Below are positions 46,801 through 58,861 of a stretch of 64,000 nt of DNA, piece after piece. Under the pieces are notes generated by a model. That model was not told the origin of the DNA. It made no database searches and saw only the letters and a program-made list of their open reading frames with translations. Position 1 is the first letter of the stretch; every line of letters starts with the position of its first letter. The stretch comes from Aquilaria yunnanensis (lineage: Eukaryota; Streptophyta; Magnoliopsida; Malvales; Thymelaeaceae): the NCBI GenBank assembly GCA_039654915.1, contig CM077597.1, positions 91,328,001 to 91,392,000 on the forward strand, read 5' to 3'. The position numbers and the translations under genes are program-made.

Positions 46801-47650
46801 TCTTAAAAGTGGAAATTAAACTACTAAAGCAAAGAGTTAAAAGCTACTCTTAGATGTTTTGTTAAAAATTTTAGTAATAATTACCAATGCTAATACCAAA
46901 TAGGGTCACTGGTGGATTAAAGAATAAAGTCCCCATAAAATGTATATTTATACTTATTGCACTAAAGAAGATTACCTTATTCAGTGTTAACTGCATAGTT
47001 TAATTGATCAAGGATATTGAACCATTTATCAATTTTTGTTTATCTTGAATATATTAGCTATCATATTCTTGTTTGGGGATAATTTTTATGATTAGCATTA
47101 GAGCTTTAGGTAATTTCTTAAAAGTGGAAATTAAACTACTAAAGCAAAGAGTAAAAAGCTACTCTTAGATGTTTTTCTAAAAATTTTAATACAAATTACT
47201 AATGCTAATACCAAATAGGGTCACTGGTGGATTAAAGAATAAAGTCCCCACAAAATGTATATTTATACTTATTGCAATAAATTAATTTAATTTTTGAAGT
47301 AGTTATTTCACCAAAAAATGTTAAAAGTATATTGAAGTTTTTATTAATTAAATAAATATATTTCAAAATAAATTTATCAAAAAAACACAACAGGCATAAA
47401 CAAAAAAAGAAAATAAAAGAAAACATACACCATAAATATAAAAGACACAACTTAATGTTTAATATACCATTATTTTTATTTAAAACAAAATATGTCGTAC
47501 AATATTTTACCCAAGTTAAAAAAATTGCTAACATAAAAAATAGTGTAATTTTTGTAGATAGTCCCTAAGCTTTAATTATGTTTTCTTTTCATTCTTAACC
47601 TATTAATAATCTCTTTTAGTTAAACGAAAGAATATGAATAAATTTGAACA
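43803..47650. repeat. AT-rich diverged repeat array upstream of the NLR gene (unit ~1 kb)
   Basis: A block resembling TTTTGTAGATAGTCCATAGC, with about 250 bp around it, recurs near 44205, 45323, 46218 and 47550. Spacing is uneven (about 0.9-1.3 kb). Within it, 46656-46969 and 46970-47283 are a recent 314-bp tandem duplication (GATTACCTTAT..CAGTGTTAACTGCATA). No coding frame is conserved. It may be an old satellite-like array or nested copies of one non-autonomous element; it occupies the NLR upstream region. Confidence 0.65.
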
Positions 47651-49560
47651 ATGCCTCGTTCGTTCATTTATGTTCACAAACTGTTCAGTTATTGTTCATT
47701 TATATTTATTTATTTATTTATGTCAATTTGTTTGTTTGTTTATAAATTAATTGTACATTTATTATTATATATTTTATATATCATATATTTTTATTAGTGT
47801 CCACCTACTCCACACACACATGATTATGCCTCAATCTTTCCCAAGTTAATCTATTGCCTTTGTTTCCCTAAACATAATTAGTCATTTCCTTCACATCATG
47901 AACCTGCTGCAGTACCATGTCGAGCCCTATAGCCATAATCCATAATCTCTCTCAATATCACTTATTACTTTGTTATTCATTGCTAGACTTTCTCGTAGTC
48001 ATCAACTTTAATTGTTCATGTTAATTTATTAATAAACAAACAAAAATGAATAGATAAGTTGGGTTTGTTTATTATTCATATTCATTGAAAGTTAAATAAA
48101 TGAATATGAATATGATTTGCTCTTGTTCATTCAGTTCGATTGCAGCCCTATCTATTCCAAATTTCAAGTCTTTTTCTTTTGAAGAACTTTTTTTTATTTT
48201 CTTTTTTTTTGTTCTTGCTCATTTTTCTTTGCTGCCTCATCTTTCTCACTCTTATTTCTCTTATTTTTTTTCTCTTTCCAATCATATTTTCCCTTCAATT
48301 TTTCTATTATTTATCTCAATTTCTTTTGCAAAAGCTTTTCTTGTATTTCATATTTTTTTTCATTTTCTAAAGATTATTATTTCTTTTTTTGCAAACAACT
48401 TTTCACAATGGAACATTAGATTTATAATAATAAAACAGAAAATATTATTTAAATAAAACAATACAATTTTAAAAAAAAATTGAAAAAACTAAAAGGCTAA
48501 AATAGTATTTTCACCCTTCTTTACTTTGTCTTCTCACTCTTTTTTGCCTTGCTTTCTTCTATTTTTATTATTTTAAGTCCTTCCTCATTATTTCTTTTCC
48601 TAACTCATGCCTTGGCATTTCTTTTCTTTTCTTTAACTCAAAGAATAAAACAAAACATGTTCATTTATTTATTGGCAATTGTTCATGTATTAATATTAGA
48701 TTACACATTCTATCTCGAACCTAGGTGTACATAAGATATACTATTTTCTCCATGTTATCCTTTTGACCTAAAATTAATTTTAGCCATTTTTTTCTTCACT
48801 AAATCAAAGAGCAGAAAATAATATAATTAATTTAAATGCAAAATGAGCAGAAAAATTAACTAAATGAATATGAATAAAAGATGGAACTGAAATTACATGA
48901 ATATGAACAATACTGAACAGAACATGTCCATTAATTTATTCATATTTTTTTTTCATTTATTTATATTTTTTTGCCCATTTATGTATTCTTAGAGGATGAG
49001 ACGCTTACTGTATATACAAGACATACTCTTTATTAAAACTATGGTACTTATTTACGTTTATGTTTTTCACAAATTCATTTGTTCTTTTATGGAACTTGCT
49101 AAAAACACCAAACATAAATGAATTTGAATGTAAATAATCAACAAAAAATCTAGAATAATCAACATAAAATCTAGCGAAAAGATCGAATAAAGCCAAACCC
49201 AACAATTAACCTTATAAAAAATAATAGTGAATCGATGCAAATAAATATAAGAAACAAAAATAAAATAAAATAAAAACCTTTTCATTTACTTATTGGTGAT
49301 TAATTGTTCATGTATTAATATTATATTACACATTCAATTTCGGACTTAGGTGTACATAAAATATACTCTTTTCTCTTAAGTTATCCTTAATATTTTGACC
49401 TAAAATTAATTTTTTGCCAGTGAATTTAAAACAAATAAATAATTTAAAATAAATAAATAAATAAATGTTGAAGCATCATCGGTTCTTGAACAAGACCATG
49501 GAAAGCCTTCATCGAACCAGCGAAAAACTAAGAAATTGAAGATGTGGATGAAAGGCGTAC
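47651..49560. other. AT-rich intergenic sequence with T-rich tracts, no gene seen
   Basis: Open frames at 48100-48456 and 49005-49285 are Phe/Ile/Leu-rich products of low-complexity sequence. GAATATGAATA and GTTCATTCAGTTCG words near 47620-47700 and 48080-48140 look like opposed ends of a decayed hAT-type element, not proven. Confidence 0.4.
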
Positions 49561-49568
49561 CGTAGTCT

Positions 49569-49632
49569 CTTTCTTCTTCTTCTTCTTCTTCTAAGTAGGT
49601 GTCTTCTTCTTCTTCTTCTTCTAAGTAGGTGA
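49569..49632. repeat. Two (TTC)n runs in a 40-bp tandem duplication
   Basis: (TTC)7 followed by TAAGTAGGTG occurs twice in a row, with a period of 40 bp. Confidence 0.85.
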
Positions 49633-51190
49633 CATATGGGAGATATATAATTAAGTTTGTATATTTGTTTTTGTTGGAGGGAATGCTTGCATCCTGGCGA
49701 GGGCGGCTCTGTATATAGAAGGGGAGCAGGGGAATGGCCCCCACTTACCTAAAAGGGTGGTTATTAAGTAGTCCATTAACATCAGGTAAAAATTATTTTA
49801 ATTCAACTGAATTTAAAGTATTGACCTCACTCACTTAAAAAAAAAAAACACCTGAAGCCAATGGAATTTAAAGTAAAACTGTATTCTTTTAATGTTAAAA
49901 CATAACCAACCCTCCGCCAGACTTCACTCATTTGTCCATCTCCCCACCACCCCAACCAGCACTCCCCGTTGTATCCACCCTGTATCCATGCCCGAACACA
50001 TACAGTCCCTCAAAATAGCACAGGATATTAGTAACAATGGTGGGCTTAATCAGAATCGGTGAAGAATAGGTAACTGTTCGGATCGTGCCTGGGAGGTCGG
50101 CGAACAACAGACACTGCTCATACAAGCTTTGACAAACGACGGAGGGAGGCCGACTTTGATGGCCAGATCCAGACCAGGCTGAGGATGGCAATAGGAGGCG
50201 GACGTCAAGAGAGAGTAGTGAAGGGAAGCAGCTAAAGACGCACGGCGGAACGAGGAGGAGGCCGCTGCTGCGTTCTGAGGGAGAGAGCGGGGGTTCTGAA
50301 AAGAGATGAGAAACGGACAAAAGTGGCAGGAAGCTGTTGGAGTGGCAATTTGGTGAAATGCACGAAGTATGGGGGTGAGAACAATAACAAGTGGAGCCGC
50401 TTATAAAATTTTGCAAAATAGGGAAAAAAAAAAAAAAGAAGAAGCTAGATTTAGACGAATCCAGCCAAAACGAAGTCGGCTCGGACTTATCTTTTGGTGG
50501 GCGTCGGAGGGTCCAGATGCCATGTGATGTGCGCTGGCTTTCCTGACGATTGAAGACAATATTTATTGTCAAGACTAACTTTACTCTCCCTCTTCTTTTT
50601 GGAGTAAATCAATCACTGATATTAAAGGATAGCTAAACTGGTTTGTTAAAGAATAATAAACCAGTCAATCGAATAATTTTCCACATGATTAAATTATTTT
50701 TATGAAAAATATAAAATATAAAATAATTATATTTTAAAATTCGAGCCTATATATTCACGTAAAATTTTTTATATTTATCCAAGGTCAGTAAAAATTATTG
50801 CACCAGTTTTTTCAGATTGCTCTTCAATCTGGGGCCAAGAAAGAGAATAATAAACTTATCTTTTGGTGGGAGGGTCCACATACTATGTGCTCTGGCTTTC
50901 TCCATGACTGAAATCAATATTTATTTTGGACGCAGTAAATCAATATCATCGATGAGGACTGCTATCCTCTTCGTTCTTATCTTCTCTCAGTCACCTTCGC
51001 CATAATGTTATGCCACGTGTTATTCCTTTTTTGCACCGAAAATTGATAATTGAATGAAAAATCTGTACCGATGGGCCGTGAAATTGTATGCATTAACTTC
51101 CCGAGAACTTTTATTTTTTTCTCAAAGTGTTTTTGTGGGATCCATAATATAACAATTTTTACACATTAACTAGTGACCGAAATTTTCAAA
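49633..51190. other. Intergenic sequence with a short duplicated block
   Basis: A ~90-bp block around CTTATCTTTTGGTGGG and ATATTTATT at 50485-50575 is repeated in diverged form at 50850-50930. The minus-strand frame 49928-50572 (214 codons) has a poly-Phe run and no recognisable domain; I do not call it a gene. Confidence 0.4.
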
Positions 51191-52852
51191 AAAGTATTAA
51201 ACTTCACCAGCCTTAATAAACAAGATCGAATGTTTCTTGCTTTCATGTTTAGATTACAATAAAAAAAAAGGACAAAATGCATACTTTTGAAAAAGAATGA
51301 GAATACAAAAAGTACTATTTTTGGCTTGGATAAAAAGTATTCGCCTCGTCTCAATAGTGAAAATTAAGAAATAAAAAAAAAGTTTGTGTTATTTTGACGA
51401 TTGATCTTTTACGTTTTGCATGCGAACCTAAAAAAATATGAAAAATGAATATTGAAATAGAACAATTAATTTAATAAATAATAAAATATTATAAATATTT
51501 TAATAATCCGAAATAGTACATAATGAGAAATTTGCGAGACACTCATATTTGTAATTTGTGGCATTTTCAGATTTTTACTTAAATACATAGACAAAAAGGT
51601 GCGGCTAGCAAAAAGTTGAGATAATTAGTAAAGTGCACTTCGTTAATAATCTGTCCAAAAATGATAAAAGAATTACATTTGTTACTAATTCCATTACTTA
51701 TGCTCATTTTTCCAGCTAGCGGTAGTAGCATAAATTTGATTTGCAAGGACAATTTTTGTGAAGATGGATTTTTACATGATATTATTTATTTCTCTTTATA
51801 TAAATGTTCCAGATGATAAGCACCCTCATTATAAGAGATTTCAAATTCAAAAAAATGTGCTTACAGTCCACAAAATTCAGAAAGTTTACAATTTAGGCAC
51901 CCAGTACCCTAACTAGTAAAATTAGGAAATTCGATTTGTCTTGGATGGCTGGGAAAAAAAAAAAGGAAAAAAAGGAAACAGTTTTTGATGGGCTGGTTGG
52001 ATGATAGTATCATTACATATAGGTTTAATCATGTTTTACCATCTAAAGTTACATAATTCTTAACATGAAACCTAAAGCTTCAAAAGTTATAATCAATCTA
52101 TAATTCTATTAATCCTATCAAGCTCTTGAGCCAATAACAAGCTTAAGACTAGCCGAACATAGGTCATATTTTTAGGACTTATTAAACTTGAGCTCAAGCT
52201 CAAACCAAGTCTAAGATTAAGGAGTTGGGCTCAAGTCTAAGAAGGCTCGAGCTCAACAACTTGATTTCAGCTTATATTATAAAATGAAATACCTACTTTA
52301 AAGGGAAATTATACTATTAGTTCTAAAACTTGCTATATTTTCTTTTACTAAGTCATAAAAGTTCTTTCAATTTCTATATCAGTCCTAAAACTTTGCTAAA
52401 ATTTTAATAGTTAGTAATAAAATTATTGCCTCCAAAGCAGAGACATATAGCTAGAGTTTATACGTGCTAATAAGAAATAAAGTTACTAAAATTAGTTATC
52501 CAATCAAAGAAAAAGATTTAAAGAGAAGAAAGACTGACAATACAAATGGTCCGTTAACTATAAAAAAATTTACATAATTTAAATTTACTGTAAGATAATT
52601 AACAAACTTTAATGAAGTTGCGTTAGACAATTACATGATTTATCTTTTTCTCTCAATCAACTATATAAGTGAATGTCAATGTAAAAAATTTACTACGATT
52701 TATCTTTTTCTGTCAGGCAATCACATAATGAAAATTTTCAGGACTAACTGTCCATATAATTGGAAAATTTTCCATTTGAAAAGGTTAATCTTTAGGACTT
52801 GAATAAAACCTAGCCAAAGTTTTAGGACTAAAAGTTTCCATTCCCTAGTTTA
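51191..52852. repeat. Tandem duplication, copy 1 (~1662 bp)
   Basis: Starts at AAAGTATTAAACTTCACCAG and is nearly identical to copy 2 (52853-55398), apart from point changes, small indels and one 871-bp length difference. Contains the MITE at 52303-52845 as its right part. No gene inside; small frames are shared by both copies only because the sequence is shared. Confidence 0.9.
52303..52845. mobile_element. Mutator-like MITE, copy 1 (543 bp)
   Basis: GGGAAATTATACTATTAG at the left and TTTAGGACTAAAAGTTTCCA plus TTCCC at the right form imperfect inverted ends, both with a TCCTAAAACTT-type block. The 9-bp flanks TACTTTAAA (52294-52302) and TAGTTTAAA (52846-52854) match in 8 of 9 positions, as expected of an aged Mutator-type duplication. 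Confidence 0.6.
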
Positions 52853-53287
52853 AAAGTATTAAACTTCACCAGCCTTAATAAACAAGATCGAATGTTTCTT
52901 GCTTTCATGTTTAGATTACAATAAAAAAGGACAAAATGCGTACTTTTGAAAACGAATGAGAATACAAAAAGTACTATTTTTGGCTTGGATAAAAAGTATT
53001 CGCCTCGTCTCAATAGTGACAATTAAGAAATAAAAAAAAAAGTTTGTGTTATTTTGACGATTGATCTTTTACGTTTTGCATGCGAACCTAAAAAAATATT
53101 AAAAATGAATATTGAAATAGAACAATTAATTTATTAAATAATAAAATATTATAAATATTTGAATAATCCAAAATAGTACATAATGAGAAATTTGCGAGAC
53201 ATTCGTATTTGTAATTTGTGGCATTTTCAGATTTTTACTTAAATACATAGACAAAAAGGTGCGGCTAGCAAAAAGTTGAGATAATTA

Positions 53288-54158
53288 CAAATTTGCACCA
53301 AAACTTACATTATGTGGTTACCAATTTTTGTTGGAAAAGAATTTGAGACGTGGAAAAGCTAATAAGGATAAGATAAAAGATGAAAGGTACTGACGAAAGT
53401 GGCTCGCCCTCATTCTTCACTGAGGGACAGGGACAGCCCAAACTGAATGATTTTCTCAGAAGCCCTTGGCCGCTTCCTCCTCCCAAATCTTGGTAGAATC
53501 TGAGATACAGTCATTTTTTATTTTTCAATTTTTTTGATACATGCTTAGAAAAGTTCATAATTGATTTTAATTAATCGTTAAACCATTTAGATTTGGTCAT
53601 TAAAAATTTTTAACATTGTTTTTTTCTCTTCATTCCTTAACCTGCAATGAATTGTGGAGCGCACTCAAATACTTACATCTGAATCTAGCTAGCCGCTAAA
53701 AATCTGGCTGCTAACTTTTACTGTTGGTAATCCATTAATAAAAGGTAACCCATTAGTAAAAATCTAATCGTTAAAAGTTTAGAGATAATTCATCTTAATT
53801 TAGGTCAATTAATTTATTTTTATTTTTATTTAATTTTTATCTGAATCAATTTAATTTAAAAGTTCATATAATGCAAATGTAATAATTTATCTTAAAGTAA
53901 TTTTTTATGATCTTGTTTCATTTTTATGAAATTTTCTTTTTCAATGCCTTAAATTAGAAAAATTTATAAAAATTTAGTAAACTTACAAAAATTATATTTT
54001 TAATTGATTATTACAGATACATAATATTGACTTTTAATTAAAATTAGTTCTAAGTAAAAAAATTATTTTAAAATTAATTAACTTAAGTTAAAATAAATTA
54101 GTATTAGTTGCAAAATTTTAGAGACTGATTATGAATAGATTTCATCTGTAATCTATTA
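53288..54158. mobile_element. 871-bp segment present only in copy 2 (possible insertion)
   Basis: Copy 1 reads ATAATTAGTAAAGTGC across the site (51621-51636). Copy 2 has ATAATTA, then 871 bp, then GTAAAATGC. The segment's last four bases ATTA repeat the four bases before it, as a small target duplication would. No inverted ends or frame identify a class. A deletion in copy 1 is the alternative. Confidence 0.55.
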
Positions 54159-54831
54159 GTAAAATGCACTTCGTTAATAATCTGCCCAAAAATGATAAAA
54201 AATTACATTTGTTACTAATTCCATTACTTATGCTCATTTTTCCAGCTAGTGGTAGTAGCATAAATTTAATTTGAAAGGACAAATTTTGTGAAGATGCATT
54301 TTTACACGATATTATTTATTTCTCTTTATATAAATGTTCCAGATGATAAGCACCCTCATTATAAGAGATTTCAAATTCAAAAAAATGTGCTTACAGTCCA
54401 CAAAATTCAGAAAGTTTACAATTTAGGCACCCAGTACCCTAACTAGTAAAATTAGGAAATTCGATTTGTCTTGGATGGCTGGGAAAAAAAAAAGGAAAAA
54501 AAGGAAACAGTTTTTGATGGGCTGGTTGGATGATAGTATCATTACATATAGGTTTAATCATGTTTTACCATCTAAAGTTACATAATTCTTAACATGAAAC
54601 CTAAGGCTTCAAAAGTTATAATCAATCTATAATTCTATTGAGCCTATCAAGCTCTTGAGCCAATAACAAGCTTAAGACTAGCCGAATATAGGCTATATTT
54701 TTAGGACTCATCGAACTTGAGCTCAAGCTCAAACCAAGTCTAAGATTAAGGAGTTGGGCTCAAGTCTAAGGAGGCTCGAGCTCAACAACTTGATTTCAGC
54801 TTATATTATAAAATGGAATACCTACTTTAAA

Positions 54832-55390
54832 GGGAAATTATACTATTAGTTCTAAAACTTGCTATATTTTCTTTTATTAAGTCATAAAAGATCTTTCAGT
54901 TTCTATATCAGTCCTAAAACTTTGCTAAAGTTTTAATAGTTGGTAATAAAATTACTGCCTCCAAAGCAGAGACACATAGCTAGAGTTTATACCATGCTAA
55001 TAAGAAATAAAGTTACTAAAATTAGTTATCCAATCAAAGAAAAAGATTTAAAGAGAAGAAAAACTGACAATACAAATGGTCCGTTAACTATAAAAAAGTT
55101 TGCATAATTTAAATTTACTATAAGATAATTAACAAACAATTTCAATTAAAACTTTAATAAAGTTACGTTAGACAATTACATGATTTATCTTTTTCTCTCA
55201 ATCAACTATATAAGTGAATGTCAATGTAAAAAATTTACTACAATTTATTTTTTTCTGTCAGACAATTACATGATGAAAATTTTCAGGACTAACTGTCCAT
55301 ATAATTGGAAATTTTTCCATTTGAAAAGGTTAATCTTTAGGACTTGAATAAAACCTAGCCAAAGTTTTAGGACTAAAAGTTTCCATTCCC
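54832..55390. mobile_element. Mutator-like MITE, copy 2 (559 bp), next to the ankyrin gene
   Basis: Same ends and flanks as 52303-52845. Its right end lies 125 bp upstream of the ATG at 55515, so it must overlap or adjoin the promoter of that gene. Confidence 0.6.
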
Positions 55391-55514
55391 TAGTTTAAAA
55401 AATATACATATTTTTTAAAATAAATATCTAAAAGGTTTGAACTTAGAATAAGTGGAATATGAGAAGACATAGAAATCCGAACTCAATTCCTGGTGCTTGA
55501 GACGGCGGCTCGCC

Positions 55515-57487
55515 ATGGACGCTCCACTCCTGAAGGCGGCTCGAACGGGCAACCTGGAATTAGTTAAACTCATGGAGGAAGTGAAGGGCACCGAGATTTT
55601 CCACCAGACTACCCACAATCAAAACACAGCCCTACACATGGCTGCCAGGTTCGGCCATCTGGACCTCGTCGAGTACATCATCGGGCGCGACTACTCCCGC
55701 GTCCTCTGCGGCAACGTCAACGGCGAAACCCCCGTCCACATCGCGGCCAGGGCGGGGCACGAGGCCGTCGTTAAAGTTCTCATGAAACATGTGAGCCAGT
55801 TCTCCAAAGTTTATGTTGCGAGGGTCAAAGATAAGAGCGGCAACACTCCTTTGCACGGTGCGGTACGGCACAACAGGCTTCAGGTGGTGAAGGTGCTGAC
55901 GTTGGAAGACGGAGACTCGCTACTTTTGGTTAACGATGCCGGTGAATCTCCGCTGTCGATTGCCATTGACCAGAGGTTGTCGGCTATGTCCAAGGACATC
56001 TTGGGACGTAAGCCGGCCACCATTAATTACATTGGACCCAACGGACAAACTCCTCTGCATTTCGCGGTCCTTGGTCAAGATTCAGGTCAAATGTCCCACT
56101 ATTTTGCACAGATTTTTATGTCGCTTTATATTTTTCGCCTTAGTTCTGTTTAAATGGGTGTAATGATCATGTTCTTGTTATTTTAGGTGTGATGCTTAAG
56201 ATATTGGAAGCCAAAGCAGATCTCGTTAGGTCTCTAGATGAGAACAAGAGGAACCCTCTCCACTATGCTGCCGCCTACGGCTTCCTGGACATGGTGGAGC
56301 AGCTTCTAGAGGTGGACTACTCCACCGCGTACCAACGCGACCACAACGGCCACGCACCTGTTCACCTTGCTGCAAAACAAGACCACTTGACCGTTCTAAA
56401 GGCCCTGCTCCACCATTGCCCTGACACCGTCGAGCTCATCGACAACAAGCAACGGAACATTCTTCACATCGCAGCCGAAAATGGAAACTTGCGTATTGTT
56501 TCCCACATCTTGAAGTTGCCTGAGATCGACGATTTGGTGAACTCCCCCGACTCCGACGGCAACACTCCTCTGCATCTGGGCGCGAAGAATTTCCACAACG
56601 ACATCGTGTATGCTCTGTCCAGAGAAAGATCAGTCGAGATCCGAGTGACTAACAAGATGAATCAAACTGCTCTAGCGATTGCTCAATCGTCGGCAGATCG
56701 AGGAATGGAATTGCAGCAGCACTTGACCGTTAAAGCTTTGAAAAAGGCTAACAAAGATCGAGCCGTAAACCCAGAGGAAATTCTCCAAGAAGAGACAGAA
56801 TCTGAGAAAACAGAGGTCGAGAGAGGTAAAAAAACAAGAGAAATGGCGCAGACCCTCTCCGTCATAGCGACGCTCATCGCCACCTTCACATTCGCGGCGG
56901 CCTTCACTCTTCCGGGCGGATTTGTAGCTAACCAGGACAACAACAACAACACCACAGCGGTGGCAAGCGGCAAACAAGCACACGAGGGCATGGCCGTTCT
57001 GGTACGCAATTCGGCTTTCAAGGCTTTCGTCATCAGCGACGCAACAGCCATGACTTCATCAATCTGCGCCACCGTGCTGATCATGTGGTCTTCAGCTCAC
57101 CGGGACTGCGAGTCCCTAATGGACAACTTGCCTTACGCCATGCTCCTGACTTGGGTGGCGCTCGTAGCCATGACTGTGGCGTTCGTGACTGGTCTGGTGG
57201 CCGTTATCTCCGACGTCCTGTGGTTGGCGATTGCGGTCTGCGTAATCGCCTGCTTGCTCCCTGCAATATTCTACTTCGTGGCTCCTTTTGTTCACTTGTT
57301 AGCCCTCAAGTCTGACAAGCCCACGAATCGCCGCTACAGTGCCATTGAGAACAACCCCTTTGTTTTCTTTAATCGATTGATGAGGTTGGTATTAGCTGCA
57401 ACGTTCCGCAGTCTTTGCCGCCGAGCTACCGAATGCGTCGGCTGTAGGCAGTGGAGCAGAAAGAACAACAGCGCAAGTGAAGTGTGA
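55515..57487 (+). CDS. Ankyrin-repeat PGG-domain membrane protein (ACD6/ITN1-like), intact, 623 aa
   Basis: Two exons, 55515-56085 and 56187-57487, separated by a 101-bp intron (TCAG/GTCAAA donor, TTATTTTAG acceptor, phase 1). Residues 1-380 are ankyrin repeats, with TALHMAARFGHLDLVEYII (38-56), TPVHIAARAGHEAVV, TPLHGAVRHNRLQVV, TPLHFAVLG, NPLHYAAAYGFLDMV, APVHLAAKQDHLTVL, NILHIAAENGNLRIV and TPLHLGAKNFHNDIV. A basic linker (370-408) leads to the PGG domain (PF13962) with TLPGGF at 431-436 and four hydrophobic helices (about 412-432, 468-490, 508-532, 534-560). Related Arabidopsis proteins act at the plasma membrane or ER in salicylate defence (ACD6) or salt and ABA responses (ITN1); the specific role here is not known. 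ATG 55515 has a good context (CGCCATGGA). GC content is higher than its surroundings. An AATAAA lies at 57546-57551. Confidence 0.93.
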
Positions 57488-57545
57488 CGGACAGCTTAAC
57501 GAAAGTGTGACAGAGGGAGTTGACTTATATGCCTAATAATTCCTT

Positions 57546-57551
57546 AATAAA
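57546..57551 (+). terminator. Putative polyadenylation signal AATAAA
   Basis: About 60 bp after the ankyrin-PGG stop codon, in TCCTTAATAAAGTTG; a suitable position for a near-upstream element. Confidence 0.45.
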
Positions 57552-58861
57552 GTTGACTTACTAAAAGAAAATTCTAGTCATACACTCCTCCCATTACTAA
57601 CAAAAAACCTCGTACTATAATTCCTTGTCTCTTCTCTGCATCACATTAAAATAATGGGATAAGATCTAATATCATATTATATATTGTCTTCGAGCCAACC
57701 AGTTCAACCGGAAACTCAAATTATATGGCGTTCTCCTACTGGCCTATAAAGAGAAATGTTGAATTCGGCATGCATTCTTGCTTTACTGCTCAGCCCCAGC
57801 CTCGGTGTTATTAAGTTGAGAGAGTGAAGACTCTTGTTTCTCAAAAGGAGACCTTGTCGTTTCAAACAAGGAAACCTTGTTTCTCACAATGAGGAAACAT
57901 TCTTAGTTGGGGTGGTATGTTCTTGAAAAGATCCTGATGATTTGGCATTGGAATTTGTTGAAGGAGTTGGCAACTCTAAGAAAGTAAGAAGGGAAAGGGC
58001 CAGAAACATGGAATTGAAGAGGGTGGAAATACAATCTTGTTACGATCGAAAGGAAAGATGAAAAGATGAGGCTTGTCAAGACTAAATTTTGTGAAATGAG
58101 AGGTGGGAGGCATCTTCAGTTCTACCTTGTCGTTGAGGGAACTAAGAAAATCAGAAAGAGACGGTCTTCATGAACATCTGAAGTGAAGCTGGGTAGCGCT
58201 GTATTGTGTCTTCTCTTTCTCTGGCATGGAGCTTGCTTCTCCATTACTAATGAACTTTCCTGCTTAGATCAACCTGTTTCTACTTAGCATTCAACAGCAC
58301 GATTTGTACTATATTTATGGATTTCAGTCACTTGACAACAAGGCTATACATAGACTAGGAAACACATAAAGGAATAATAGGAATACAAAAGAGCGTATAG
58401 AAAATTTATTTAAAAAAAAATTACAACCAAGCACAAGACGAAAAATACTCTATCAAGCTTTCAAGTTCTTCAATTGATCCTAGCATAATAAATACAAATT
58501 TAGGCTAATAATTTCAGTCATCCAACATGCATAAAGATTAAAGAATCACTCCACTTAAGTTAAATCTCCTAAATGTCTTATAACTTCAGCGTTGTTATAA
58601 CCTCTACAGTCACGACAAGAAGTTAGGCTCAGCCATCTCTTGACCTGATGGCCTTGTACATTTGTTAGCCTATTTGGACCTACATAGCAAGCTAGTCTTG
58701 GCCTCAGTCATTAGTTAGCTGTTAGCCCGTCCCTCATGAAGTTAGTAAATATCACTTCCAACCTAGCAATACGTTTCTAGAATTGGACTCCGTGTACAGT
58801 TCGATTCAAATTTTCTAACCTTCAATTGCCAAGTAATAAGCTGGCTCAAAAAATGCATATA
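57552..58861. other. Intergenic sequence between convergent genes, no gene seen
   Basis: The ankyrin gene (plus) and the PPR gene (minus) converge here. A GA-rich stretch at 57890-58170 has no conserved frame. Confidence 0.45.

Larger units (their letters stand above)
52853..55398. repeat. Tandem duplication, copy 2, with an 871-bp extra segment
   Basis: Collinear with copy 1 except for 53288-54158. The copy ends 117 bp before the ankyrin-PGG start codon. Differences from copy 1 are few, so the duplication is fairly recent. Confidence 0.9.

Noticed and set aside
47620..48150. Possible decayed hAT-type element with GTTCATTCAGTTCG ends
   Set aside because: Ends are opposed and similar in words, but no duplication could be defined.
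48100..48734. Hydrophobic frames that look like membrane proteins
   Set aside because: T-rich low-complexity DNA yields Phe/Leu/Ile runs by chance.
49928..50572. 214-codon minus-strand frame
   Set aside because: Low-complexity (poly-Phe, Ser/Pro-rich), no domain, no splice or promoter context.
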